64,000 bases of DNA from positions 31,618,126 to 31,682,125 of the forward strand of contig OY821747.1 in NCBI GenBank assembly GCA_963682055.1. The letters are read 5' to 3'. Positions 45,992-57,905 of the stretch are shown here, one piece after another (within the stretch, counting starts at the first letter, position 1; each line of letters begins with the position of its first letter). Under the pieces are notes generated by a model, which saw only the letters and a list, made by a program, of their open reading frames with translations, searched no databases and was not told the origin of the DNA. This stretch comes from Primula veris (lineage: Eukaryota > Streptophyta > Magnoliopsida > Ericales > Primulaceae). Made by a program: the position numbers and the translations under genes.

Positions 45992-47080
45992 TTTTAAAAT
46001 GAAATTTACTAAAATTAATAAACAAGTTTCAATGGCATCACCCATTTGCTAATGGGCGGCAAACTAGAACTAATTGTAGCAGTGAGTTTCACATGATATA
46101 TAAAGTTATAAACTAACATTTCTTAAGATAAGTTAATTTAAGCTGATTGATGTTATATTATAAAAAATTTGGGGAATCAACTTCCATTACGCTTGCTACT
46201 TTTCTAGCACTTAATGCATAGATAAGTATTATAAAATGGCTCTAATTTAATCATGCTACCTTGCTTTTAACATTGTGCTATTATAATGGGCTTCTAATTT
46301 ATAAAGTAAGTGATAGTTTAAAATTGTTTTCATCCAATAGTTTTTAGTTACTTAGTATTGTTGGTCTGTTGGAAAGTTACACTTTAATATCCTATCTTTG
46401 TACAAAATTTCGATTTTAGTGTACCAAGTTTACGACATTTCTGAGCAACCAGCGAGTTAGGGATATTTACTGAAACAATGGAATGACGGAGTTAGTTTGA
46501 CATGAAAATATTGGCTCTCTCTGTGATTCCTATGATGCTAAATAACAAACCGGATATGTTTTTAACTATGATTTTTTTTAGTTCGAAAATACTTGCAATT
46601 CATGAATCAAATTGAAAATATGCTTGGATAAGATCAATGATGCACTACGTACAAAAACAATATGGAGTAAACTCGATAATATTTCATCCGACATTATTGC
46701 TTAAAGATAATACAACATGTATCACACAAATTGTTGGAAAAACATGTGAAAACATGGGTGTTTCTGAATGGTCACTGGACCAACTTCGAGTCATTATTTC
46801 GTGTAACAGCGCTGAGTTGTTTATACCGTACTCCACGTGTTTGAGTAGACCGTGTGACGAGCTTCGTAACGGTATATCACATGACCTATTCGGAGAATGG
46901 GTGTGAATACAAAGTGGTTTCAAAGTTGGTGTCTCGAAAGCTCAAATCTGGAAAAACCGAAATGGTAAAAGAAAACCATTTAGTATAATCTCATATTGGA
47001 AGATTAAGAGTTAATCTTACAATATATATACCATACCAACCTATGTAGTTATTAAACTAACATGTCCACATACACCTAAG
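45992..47080. other. Intergenic, possible decayed transposon
   Basis: An 89-codon plus-strand frame at 46637-46906 (Cys-containing, no known motif) is the only coding-like feature. I could not assign it and do not call a gene. Confidence 0.3.
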
Positions 47081-47097
47081 AGTATTAGTGTGTACCA

Positions 47098-47172
47098 CAC
47101 ACGCGCGCTCGCTCATGTCTCCGGCACGGGCGCGGGCGCGGGATTGGGATTGGGATTGGGATTTGGGGAATT
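47098..47172. repeat. GC-rich simple repeats (GCGCGGGC and GGGATT)
   Basis: ACGCGCGCTCGCTC, then GGGCGCGGGCGCGG, then GGGATT repeated about four times. This is the most GC-rich spot in the repeat island and lies 200 bp before a TATA box. It could be part of an orphan promoter. Confidence 0.7.
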
Positions 47173-47366
47173 CTTGTGTCTTGGGTCCAAACCCGAATAG
47201 GAAGTTTTGTATAAAATACAAAGCAGTCCCTAGAGTTTCCAGCAACAGAAACGCTCCAGCAATGAATGAGATTAAATGCTGCGGTTTCAGAATTAATTGA
47301 GCGGATTATGGGGTGTAACTCCCAGAATTGATGACCAACATTTATGGCTGCGGTTTCATTAGAGGC

Positions 47367-47375
47367 TATAAAAGG
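47367..47375 (+). promoter_or_regulatory. Strong orphan TATA box (TATAAAAGG)
   Basis: TATAAAAGG followed by a C-rich stretch and, about 80 bp on, a purine-rich AGAGAGAGAACC. No long reading frame follows: the downstream 0.7 kb is a minisatellite that ends in AATAAA (48109-48114). This arrangement would suit an LTR, a retroelement promoter or a non-coding transcript; none is shown. Confidence 0.4.
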
Positions 47376-47624
47376 CAGCCCTCCCCCTCTCATTTAAACA
47401 CACCAGAATACACACAACCTCACAGCATTAGCATCATATATAGAGAGAGAACCGCACCACCAACAGCTCGATCTGTGGTTCGGTGCCGGTTTCCATACGA
47501 GCCACTCTGAGATAGAAGTTGTACCTTGGGAACAAAGTCCCGAAACCAGAAACCTTTAAAGGTGGTTCGGAAAATATTGTTTAAGGAAAACTGCTCAGCA
47601 GTTGCCTCTTTTTTTATATTTCTG

Positions 47625-48065
47625 TTATTTATTTTTCAGTCATTTACATTCTGTCCATTTCAGTTCAGTACCATTTCTTTTCTGTAATTTACTTTTCAGT
47701 ACTATTTCTTTTATGTATTTACATTTCAGTACTGTTTACTTTCAGTCTTTCGATTCTGTAATTTACTTTTCAGTTCTGTAATTTCCAGTATTCACAAAAA
47801 ACCAGTCCGGCAGTTTTTTATTTGTTAAAAACCAGTCCGGCAGTTTGCAGTTTGTTTAAAACCAGTCCAGCAGTTTGTTTTTTGTTAAAACAGTCCGGCA
47901 GTTTGGTTTTGTTTAAAACCAGTCCGGCAGTTTATTTAAAACCAGTCCGGCAGTTTGTTAAAACCAGTCCGGCAGTTTCTTTTATTTCAAAACAGTCCGG
48001 CAGTTTCTTTTATTTCATAACAGTCCAGCAGTTTCTTTTCTTTCATAACAGTCCAGCAGTTTGTT
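47625..48065 (+). repeat. Two minisatellites: TTTTCAGTACT type and CCAGTCCGGCAGTTT type
   Basis: 47625-47790 repeats TTTACTTTTCAGT-like units. 47800-48062 repeats AAACCAGTCCGGCAGTTT about eleven times with spacers of 5-12 T-rich bases. Unit length is 22-31 bp, often not a multiple of three, yet a 125-codon frame with recurring TSPAV (47822-48199) survives. That frame is most likely a by-product. Confidence 0.8.
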
Positions 48066-48229
48066 TATTTATTGAGTCAGGAATTGTAATTTATATTCCA
48101 ATTGTGAGAAATAAAATTGTTTATTTCCATTGCAGTCCTTGTTCTTTTACTTTATTGTTTGTTCGAATTAGTATAAAAAACCAACACAAATTAGAGTGAA
48201 GTATATTAAAAGGGGACCGAGTAAAGCAT

Positions 48230-48914
48230 ATATATATTTCAACTTCTTCCACACTGACGATCTTCAAAAGAATAGTGATTAATAGACGTTAGCCAAATAC
48301 GATTTTGAATACAGTGTGGTCAACTTATTTACAAAATCTCTCCCGATAACATTTTTAAAAAATTGAGTATAACAATGGGATGCGAACATTTAAAGAAATT
48401 TCGAATCATGACTATCGGCTTTGTTATAAGAGAGGTACTTGAAATATGGTCATCAATAAGAACGGAAGAACTCTCGTAAAATCACACGTTAATAAACGAT
48501 GAAGCAACATTTCACATGTCATTTCCCTAATCTAATATGACTTAGATAAGTAATAAGTTGAATAACATGTGTAACCCAAAAAACAATATATGAATAACTA
48601 TATATTAATATACTATTTCCATGCATGCATGAAGTAATAAAGGAAATATAGTGAGAAAAAACTTATTTCAAGAGTTTGACTCTCAATTCTTAAATTTTTA
48701 CTTTGCAAATTTATTTTTTCATAAATATATAGAAGCTAATAATCGTTTTTATGCAATAAGTTTCAATCTTAAAATATTGAAACTTAGAGCACGTAATATC
48801 TTGTGTTATTTCTCATTTTTAGTTTTTAATATTTTTTCGTGTGCTAGGGCTTCATTCCGAAGTTTTGAAAAGTCGTATCTCATATTGAATTTCTCAATTT
48901 AACCTTTTATTATA
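48230..48914. other. AT-rich gap, no gene recognised
   Basis: No repeat or coding signature. AAAAGGGGACCGAG near 48209-48222 looks like a polypurine tract, but no LTR pair was found around it. Confidence 0.3.
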
Positions 48915-48917
48915 CGG

Positions 48918-49478
48918 TTTGGCTAACAAGTGCCTCCGTGACACTATTTAAGTCTTATCTATAAGTTAAGTCATGTAGTTATTAAAAATACGATTGATTA
49001 CTTAATACATCAATTAATAATTTATGATAATAGTATTAACAGTTGATATATTTTATGATATAGTAAAACTAAAAACCATTTTTTCAACACAATAAAACCG
49101 AAATAAAAACATGAAACTCTAGTTGAAACTATCATAAAATTAAATACTAATTAAAATAGAAAAATTAAAACCTACTTTTTCAACACAATAAAATCCAAAT
49201 AAAAATATAGAACCTTGGTTGAAGCAACCCGAAAATTAAAAAAATCCACTCTAAGAATATTTAAATTAAAATATGAAAATAAACGAAATAAAATAAAATA
49301 TTGATACATTCGTTTTCTTAACAAATTATTCATTATACATTTACATATATTTCATCCAAATCTACCTCCAAAAAGTATTTCCATATATATAATTACAAAT
49401 ATTAAATAATTCTATTAGTTGTTATATATGTTATCTTAATTATATTTATTATCTAGTGCTCGAATACACTTAATTGTT
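48918..49478 (-). mobile_element. MITE-like element, copy 2, inverted relative to copy 1
   Basis: Begins GGCTAACAAGTGCCTCC and ends CTAGTGCTCGAATAC...TTAGTTGC. Read on the minus strand it follows the element at 41529-42096 along most of its length, with shared phrases GATACATTCGTTTTC/GAAACGAATGTATC and TTATCTTAATTA. The ends are inverted repeats of CTAACAAGTGCC type. Confidence 0.6.
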
Positions 49479-49597
49479 AGTTGCTCTTTATTATATTATG
49501 CTTTGGTGCATATTTATGTACTGTATTACAACATTGAGTTGTTGTTTTTTTGGAAAATGTATAATAATTTTCCAAAATGCTTTTTTCGTGTAGGTTA

Positions 49598-49805
49598 CTC
49601 CATCCGTTCCCATTTAATTGTTCATTACAAAACTACGTGCAATTTTGACCGTTTTATAACTTGTATCAAAATTATCGAAATATTTTTTGTTAAAAATCTA
49701 ATCATAAATTTTAACATTTGAAATATATATGATCAAATTTTAAAAAAATTCGTTCCAACAATTTTGATACAAGTTTTTCGTCGATAATGGATAATTAAAG
49801 GAAAA
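49598..49805. mobile_element. Stowaway-like MITE
   Basis: TA then CTCCATCCGTTCCCATTT at the left; inside, ATAACTTGTATCAAAATTAT pairs with CAATTTTGATACAAGTT. The right end is decayed, so its border is approximate. Related to 17953-18335 and 57680-57905. Confidence 0.6.
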
Positions 49806-49881
49806 AAATATATTTACTACCCAAAATATAGTGCGGTTAACGATTTGGATACACACCTTTCAAATTTTTTAATTTAGGTAC

Positions 49882-50229
49882 CACACTATAATAAATTTCC
49901 AATTTAGGTATCACCGTCTAAATAAATCACGAAATCATGTCACGTGATATTTGACAAACATTAATTTGATAGGCTAATTTGATAATTTTGCACAAAAATA
50001 TGTCATCCTAGAAAAAAAATTTCTCCCAATTTCACACATAAAAAAATTTAGCATATAATCTAAATTTTTGTTATGTATGAAATTGATGAAAATATTTTTA
50101 TAGGATGACATATTTTTATGCAAAATTGTCAAATTAGCCTCTCAAATTAATGTTTGTCAAATGTCAAATGACATGATTTCGTGATTTATTTAGACGGTGA
50201 TACCTAAATTGAAAAATTATTATAGTGAT
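49882..50229. mobile_element. Foldback element in the aspartyl protease promoter
   Basis: Arms of about 130 bp (49882-50010 and 50101-50229) are inverted repeats with about 90 bp between them. Left blocks TAGGTATCACCGTCTAAATA and ATATGTCATCCTA face right blocks TATTTAGACGGTGATACCTA and TAGGATGACATAT. A transcript through it would form one long hairpin. Family not identified. Its right end is about 195 bp before the ATG at 50424. Confidence 0.75.
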
Positions 50230-50358
50230 GTATTAAATCTATAAACGCGATAATTAAATAGCAAGAGGTTATAAATAAAAATGGGAAAATAGGAAATTGG
50301 CGGTATCATAAAAACTCAAAAAACGATCCAAATTCCCCATAAATCCCCAATCAAGAAA

Positions 50359-50359
50359 C

Positions 50360-50405
<46 letters not shown>

Positions 50406-50406
50406 T
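50359..50406. repeat. (CT)n(TA)n microsatellite just before the protease ATG
   Basis: CTCTCTCT repeats (50361-50382) followed by TATATA repeats, ending 18 bp before the ATG. Probably in the 5' UTR. The arrangement equals that before the USP start codon. Confidence 0.8.
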
Positions 50407-50423
50407 TCAAAATAAAAAACAAA

Positions 50424-53400
50424 ATGAAGTCAATAAAACCATCATTTATGGCGTTACTATTATTCATCTTAATAATAAGCGGAATAATTACAAGCAGCTA
50501 TGGTAAAACACGTGTATATAATCTAGAGATGCACCACCGCTACTCCGAACCCGTACAAAACTGGTATGCTTCGGGTTCGAAACCCGCTTCGTACCGTTGG
50601 CCAAAGAAAGGGAGTATTCGGTACTATGTAGAGTTAGCGGAGCATGATCGGGTGCTTAATCGTGGCCGTCGGATCTCTGAAGATCGACCTCTCACCTTCT
50701 CGGACGGAAACTCCACTTTCCGTATCAGCTCGTTAGGATTGTATGTATTTACACTATCTCTCTCTCTATTTAAATATTTATATATCAGTAATCGTTACAC
50801 ACACATAGTGACATATATATGATCCGGGTAAATAAAGTTAATATATATTAGAATGTATGTTGGTTGAATGAATATATTAAATTAACAGTCGTGAGTAATA
50901 TAATGTTTAGTTTGTTTTACAAAATGCACGTAATACGATTTTGTCTGGTATATGAACATAACTGTTTTGAAAAGATCATATATTTGTGTGTTTTTTATGT
51001 TTTGAATTGAATAAATGTTCATAAGTAATTAGTCAAATAGATTGAGGCATTTTTGGAAAAAATGGCCCTCAATTTTCTTTGGATTGACTTATATATATAG
51101 TATGATATATACATGCATATGTATTTATGTTTTCATAAAATAGTTTTAGTAATGAGTACTTGCATTGGAGTAAATTCTCGAGTTAATTCGTATTGTTGAA
51201 TTATGAGCAAAATTCTCGAGTTATATATAGTAGGGCAATCTGCTCATGCGATGCGTAGGGAATTACTAAGAAACAGTCAGACTATATGACTGGTTCACAA
51301 ACCGTTTGCATAAAAAAGTGTCAAATGGATTAAAAAAATTAAATTTTGATTAATATTTAAGTTTAGGGTAGACCTCCATAGGGTTATATATTTTTATTTG
51401 ACTTTTTAGTGTGTTGTACAATTTGTTTTTAATTTATAAAATTCTAATTTGTTGAAAATAGAAAAAATAAATTAGTTATTGAAAAACATCCTCTAACCAT
51501 TCATTTTCTAATCTAACGATGGTTAAACTGACTGTACAATAAACAGTCAAATAAGCTGACTGTTTCAAATAGTCAGTCATGCGTGTGTGATATGGTATCA
51601 AACAAAATAAAGTCTTATGAACAAATTTATATGGAAATAAATGTTTGTAAAGAGATAAAGTAATTTTAAGCTTCCGTACCTCTAAAAAATTGGAGAGAGG
51701 GAGAATGGCAAATCTTGTATTTACTTTAATCAGCAAGGGATAATTTTGAAAAAAAGTGGCGAAATTGGTCGGCTTAAAAAATTAGGGCTGTTTTTTCACT
51801 TTGCATATATTAATAGTATAGATAATTATGTATGTATGCATGAAGGTTTCAGAGAGGTCTATACGTACGCTATAAATTATCCTTCAGATGATTATGTTCC
51901 TTTCTTTACCAGTATGATTTGGAAAACTTTGCCCCCATACAAAATATAGGGAGCTAGATAATATTTGTCATGTTTGGCTAATAAGATGGCTTAGCTGATA
52001 TAAGTACTTTTTATTTATTTTGTTAGATGGCTTAAGATTTTTTGACGGATTTACGAATCATTTTTGAGTATGAAATTATGTGATGCACAATGAAGTTGCA
52101 GTGTTCGTACATATTGGGGAGAGTGAGGTTAAATACGAGTGAATACATAGCTGCACATAAAACTTCGAAAGAATAGCACTCCTTTTATTTACAAAAGGAA
52201 AAAATAAAATTAGCAGTTGAATTTGCATTTTCTCTGAGCTCAAAGTAATTCTGTTTATTTGTCATTTTGATTTAGTTTGCATTACACGACGGTTTCATTG
52301 GGATCTCCTGGTATGAAATTTCTGGTGGCCCTCGACACGGGAAGTGACCTTTTCTGGGTACCCTGTGATTGCACCCAATGTGCTCCCACTGAAGTCACAT
52401 CTTCCACCTCTGTATGTTCTCTCTCTTGCTGCTTATGTTGTCAATCATTTTCAATCATGTAAGCTATATTAGGCCCAATGTGGCCCTACCCATCCCGGAC
52501 CTACGCATAGCGGGAGCTTTAGCTGGATTTGGCTTTTTATTTTTAGTTTACCGGTGATGTAATTATTTTTATACATTTACGCTTTTGTGAGTTTGTTCTC
52601 TTTTTTGGAAAACTCGCCTTAACACGTCTTTAAGCTTGCTTTTACTTCTATAGGGGAATGAAAAAAATTGTTTTGCTGAAAAGATCACAAAGGGGTTTAA
52701 TGCTCTCCAGAATATAAAAAGGTTTTGCTTCAGTGAAGCTCTTGCAAATAAGCCTTGACTACTCTTTCGCAATTTAAAACACTGGGTCTGTCCTTAAGCA
52801 ACATTCACTCATTTCCTTGGTCGGAGATTATGTTGTTTTTGCATTTTGAAAATCAAGTTAAGGTGAAAGTTCCTTGGATGCACTGTGTCTGATGAAACAA
52901 GATCTAAACAAATCAAGTCAAATTTAGTTATTACCTTGTTGCGACATTCAATATATTTTTACCCCTTTGCTAATTAATTTATACTAGTTGAGCCTTACAT
53001 AGATTGGAAAAAACAGTTTAACATTATATGTTGGTCTCTACCTAATCACAATTTAGTGAAAACTGAAAAAATGAGTAGTAACTTCTCTAGCTAATAACAA
53101 CCTATGCAAATTTGTATCCTGTACTTGGATCTTTATAACACAGCTTGTTAACAAGAGAAGTTCCCAAGTGAATGAGTGTCTTTCAAGGCCAACGATGTTT
53201 CTAAGATTAGTTGTTATGTAAGTTTCTTATATGATCATGGCTGGACTCCTCTGCCGTGATAAATGCTTATGTTTTATGTTATTTGTTTCATACATTTACA
53301 CGTTCATAGCCATCAAATATATATAAGTTGACTGCTTTTGATTTGATATTCTAAAGTTCCGCTGTGGATACTTTTCTTTCTAAAAAAGTAACCGAGTCCT

Positions 53401-56400
53401 ATTATTGTAGGATTTTGAGCTTAGCATATATAACCCAAAACTGTCATCAACAAGTAGAGATATTACTTGCGAGAACAGACTCTGTGCACAAGGCAATAGA
53501 TGCAATGAGACCATCAACCAATGTCCATATTCAGTTTCTTATGTATCATCTGAGACCTCAACCACTGGGGTCTTGTTAGAGGATATTTTAAAGTTGAAAA
53601 CTGAGGATTTCGATCAGCAACTCGTCGAGGCTCATGTTATATTTGGGTTAGTTTCTTTTTTACTACACTTTTAGATATAATTGTTTACCCAACCAACCTG
53701 TTTCTAGGAACAGCGCTTATCATTATAAATAATTTTTTTTTTTTTGAGATAATTGTACTGACTAATAACAATAAAAGGGTCTCTTCAGAAAGAATTTCAA
53801 GCAAAATGGTCGATTTGTCATCGACTTTGATGGGTAAAACCGTAAAATGCTTTGTGTAATCTTTTTTCCATCGATTTTAAAAAAGCAACTAGTTTCATCA
53901 TTATGAATGTTTGAGAAGTTAAAATGCCCATAGTCAATATATATTTGTATCCATTCAAAATAAAAACGAAAAGTGATTCGTAGTCATGGTTTATAACAAG
54001 ATACAGATTAAGAATATACATTTATCTCACAGCTGTAGCTGTTCGAATGTTGACAATCCACAGATCAATTGCATTGTGTTTTTATGTTCTTATCTAGATC
54101 TCTTCTGAATTTTTTTCAAAATATTTTTTAACATGTGCAGCTGTGGGCAGGTCCAAACGGGTTCATTTCTTGATATTGCAGCTCCAAACGGTTTATTTGG
54201 GCTTGGTTTAGAGAAAATATCAGTTCCGAGCATATTATCCACTCAAGGTTATATTGCAGATTCTTTCTCCATGTGTTTTGGAAATGACGGAACTGGTAGG
54301 ATTAGCTTGGGGGATAAGGGTAGTTCTAACCTCGAAGTGACCCCTTTTAACATAAACCCATCGCGGTAAGATCTGTTTTTGTTTTCATGTTTGTGATATT
54401 AAAAGTTGTCTGCGGAATATTTCTGGTCTGGTTCTTACTTTAATATTTCTCTTTCCAGTCCAACGTATAATATTACTATAACTCAAATGCGTATGGGGAC
54501 TACTATCGCTGACTTGGAAATAACAGCTTTATTTGACTCGGGTACCTCTTTCACTTACTTGGTCGAGCCGGCCTATTCAAAATTCACAAACAGTGTAAGC
54601 ACCCTCGTTCATGAAAAACAAATAGATAAGTAAGCTGAGTAGGGCTGTGCAGATTTTTCTCTAATTCTCTTCGTTTTCTCTGGATTCAAATTATTGAAAA
54701 AGTGAAACTATTGAGTGCAGATTTTATTTTCATTCCGCTACTTTTCTGTTTTAAGAAATTTCTTTTGATGTGTATACACATTAAAGAAACCGGATGATGA
54801 AAACCAGTGATAATGAGAAGTGTTCAGAAGTCCTACTGTTTTCAGTTTTAAAACCAGTGAAAACGACAGGCAAGAGAGTACTAGGATGAAACAAAAGAAG
54901 ATAAAATATCTGTAACGGAATAATTAGACAATGGTTTAATTGGAGTAAACTTAGAGTTTTTTTAGTTCTTTTGCAGTTTCACTCGCAAGTACAAGATCGA
55001 CGTAGACCGCTAGATCCAAGAATCCCTTTTGAATATTGTTACAACATGAGGTATATTTCAAGCCTTTCATTAAAAATATATTTTATAACTGTGCTGGCAG
55101 TTCTGCTTCTAGTTATATCTTATATGTTCTGAGATTGATCTATCATGAGCAGACCGGACGCTAATACCAGCTTAGTACCTACTGCTAGTCTAACTATGAA
55201 AGGGGATGGATCATTTGCTATCAAAGATCCATTGATAGTAATTTCAACTCTGGTAAATACTAAATATTCATGAGATATGTTTGATCAATCAAATGTTTGT
55301 CCAGTAATGATTTTCTTCTTTTAAATCTATTGCAGCGAGAGCTTGTGTATTGTCTGGCTATTATCAAGAGTTCAGAACTCAATATAATTGGACGTAAGTG
55401 TTCTCTGAATAATTTGCAGATGTTTTCTACTATTATAATAACGAAATATCAGATCGGTCACTTAATGATTCTTCGTGAAATTGGATCTTATCCCCATCAC
55501 CCACACCTTTAATCATATATGGTTATTTCGTACCTTAACAAAACTCAATAATTTTGTCATTTATTCTTTATTTCGAAGGAATTATGGATGTATTGAACCT
55601 CACTGAAAAAAAAGTGAAAGACCAAATTTCCCAAGTTAAAAATTTCACGCAATGTTTCTATTCTTAATTGTATTCACCATTGTTGCAGAAAACTTTATGA
55701 CTGGATATAAGATCGTTTTTGACAGAGAAAATCTTGCCCTCGGATGGGAGAAATCTAGCTGTAAGTGTTACATACCCCTTGTTTAGATGTATATTAAGGG
55801 CTAACTCAAATCAGAAAATAGTCATAATTATAATAGACTCTACTTAGAATTCATTTCTTTGCACAACTTTTGATCTCATTTCTTTTGGCAAATATGCGGA
55901 AGAAAGACAACCTTTCTAGTTTATATCTCTAGTATCAGGTGAACAAGCAAATCTTTCTTCAAAATCATGAAATGCTACTAAACCACAAGGTACTAAGAGC
56001 TTGTTTGGTTGCAGTTTTTGAAGAAAATAAGCTTGGTTTTGGAGTTTCAGAAAAAAGCTAGGTTCATCCAGCTTAGAACTTCTAGCTTATTCAAGCTGAA
56101 AAAACCACAAAAGTTCAGGTCTTAAACTGGTCAATAAAAATACAGTCCAGTTTTTAAGGCAAAAAATAGAAACCGAGATCAAAATCTGTCACCAAACGTC
56201 TAAAACATAAGTCTAAGATTGGCATGCCCTTATAGCACAATTCTATTAAGCTAATAAAAAGAAGCTCAAGTAGAAGTGTAGAACTGAATAACGGCTTTTA
56301 TGCAGGTTATGACATCGATGATTTTAGTGAAATTTTGGAAAAGTCCCACAACTCTAGCATTGTTGCACCAGCTGTTGTTGCTGAAGCTGGTAATAACCTA

Positions 56401-56514
56401 AAGTCGGCTGCCTCACCATCTTTACGCGTCACGCTTGTCATTTCTCTCTCTCTCTTGCTTCACAGTGTGCCTGGTATAAATGCGCTCTGTAAATACACTT
56501 TAATCTGCGATTAG
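50424..56514 (+). CDS. Aspartyl protease family protein, APF1-like (A1 family)
   Basis: Pepsin-type peptidase of the secretory route or cell surface. Ten exons: 50424-50740, 52276-52411, 53411-53646, 54141-54365, 54459-54594, 54977-55050, 55153-55252, 55336-55393, 55689-55760 and 56306-56514. Phases join throughout, giving 520 aa. A signal peptide lies at about 1-27. Family text SSLGFLHYTTVSLGSPG leads to the first catalytic motif DTGSD (Asp126) in VALDTGSDLFWVPCDC. ELSIYNPKLSST and a Cys-rich segment (CENRLCAQGNRC, NQCPY) follow. Then CGQVQTGSF, APNGLFGLG, GRISLGDKG and the second motif DSGTS (Asp331) in LFDSGTSFTYL. FMTGYKIVFDRENLALGW and a hydrophobic C terminus (VTLVISLSLLLHSV) before a short tail suggest GPI anchoring, but the tail NALCKYTLICD is longer than usual. 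Intron 1 (1.5 kb) contains repeat fragments. No defect seen. Confidence 0.93.
50905..51475. repeat. Transposon fragments in protease intron 1
   Basis: 51045-51105 read on the minus strand resembles the 5' end of the Helitron family (ATAAGTCAATCC, GGCCATTTTTTCC). 51360-51475 resembles the middle of the MITE-like element at 41529-42096 (GTGTTGTACAATTTG, TTTATAAAATTCTAA). Borders are not determinable. Confidence 0.4.
55999..56212. repeat. TTTGGTTGCAG-type dispersed repeat in protease intron 9
   Basis: Begins GCTTGTTTGGTTGCAG and continues with CTAGGTTCATCCAGC, CTAGCTTATTCAAGC and TTCAGGTCTTAAACTGG, the order seen at 19640-19905. It ends near ACCAAACGTCTAA, so the ends (GTTTGGTTG and CACCAAAC) are inverted. 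A MITE is likely. Confidence 0.55.
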
Positions 56515-57679
56515 CGTTTCCTAGTGCAATTTTAGCATTTAGTGTTGTAAAGAATGTTAGGGGCCCCGCATCTGGCATCAGTTTTGTAGTTCTTGTTAGG
56601 AGAGCACATATCGTAGAACAATAACATGTCGATACTCTCTGTAGATATACTAGGATTGTACATCATAAATTGCAGTATATCATTCTTCTCACTAGGATTG
56701 TATATGTCAGGATCATTTTGTAAAAACTGCAGTTTTCGTGATGATATGGTTTCAAGCCTTAGTTACTTCCGACCTACTTATCTACGAGGCTCCAAGATTC
56801 AATTTTTTGTGTTAATGTCATATCCGCAGTTAACGTGCTTCCTACCTTATCACTTAGCTTCCGGGGAGATGAAATTAGTCTGGTCCAATGAATATGGCTA
56901 AAGTATCACATTATTTCTTGCAGTTGCAGTATATATTAAAACTGCTAGAATCAATTTTAGCTTATATTTAATGTCATAAACAGATCATTTCCTCTAATAC
57001 GTACAAGTTTCATTACTAGAGTTTATTCTTTGATGTGCAATTTAACAATTAATTTGGAATATGCATACTAGTTTACTATAGTAGTTTATGAGATGAGACA
57101 AGAAAGGGAATCAAGAAAGAGAGCTTTAAATTTAAAGTAAGGATTCTTACGTGAAATCAACCTTTTTCCACTTTTACTTTGACAATTTACTTTTATTCCC
57201 TTTTTTTCACCCTTTGATCCTTTTTAAAGAAACATTAATATATATGCTGTGTAAATAAAATATCCTTTATTGTTGCATTAGCCAATAGCTTAATTTTCAG
57301 TAGATTGCTCCATATTAATGTTGCAAAAGGCTACTATATTTTCTTCTAGTTGCCAGAAAACATTAGTACGTTTTTTTTTACCTTTTTTTTTTTGGGTGTT
57401 TTGGAGCATGAATTTTTGCAAGAAGTTTACTGTTTTTATTGGTGCAAGTTAAATCCCCCTTAATTGAGAATTATCTGAGCCCATTGCCAGCAGATTACCG
57501 TCTATTATTCTGTTACAGTTTAAATTTACAGTAGGGTAGTTATTGGGAAACCTGTTTCGGATTTCAAAAATTATGTTTTGTGTTTCCCGCTTCCTATTAT
57601 TTTACGTATTAATTTTGTAAAACTTTTTATTTATTTTCACGTTTTCCTTGCCCGTTTCAGTTTCCCTTCCTAACAACTA
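56515..57679. other. 3' flank of the protease gene, no further gene
   Basis: The first few hundred bases are presumably 3' UTR. A 91-codon frame at 56626-56901 has no motif and follows directly from the gene's 3' end. The rest is AT-rich without clear structure. Confidence 0.35.
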
Positions 57680-57905
57680 CTCCATCTGTTCCTAATTAAT
57701 TGTCGACTACGAAATTACGTGCAATTTTGACCGGCCAATAACTTGTATCAAAATTGTCGGAATTAAAATTTTCAAAAGTTAATCATATAGTTCAAACATT
57801 AAATTATATGATTTACTTTTGAAAATTTTCATTTCGACAATTTCGATACATGCTATAAGTCGGTCAAAATTGCACATAATTTCATAATGACTATGGTCTA
57901 TACAC
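57680..57905. mobile_element. Stowaway-like MITE
   Basis: Follows TA with CTCCATCTGTTCCTAATT. Inverted inner arms AAATTACGTGCAATTTTGAC and GTCAAAATTGCACATAATTT are nearly exact, with a second pair ATGATTTACTTTTGAAAATT and AATTTTCAAAAGTTAATCAT. The right terminus is decayed, so the border is approximate. Confidence 0.7.

Noticed and set aside
46637..46906. 89-codon plus-strand frame as a gene
   Set aside because: No motif, no splice or promoter support, located in a repeat island; left unassigned.
47800..48065. CRISPR-like array of CCAGTCCGGCAGTTT
   Set aside because: Spacers are only 5-12 T-rich bases; it is a minisatellite.
46980..48230. Complete LTR retrotransposon
   Set aside because: A TATA box, AATAAA and a polypurine-like tract are present, but no paired LTRs, primer-binding site or gag-pol text were found.
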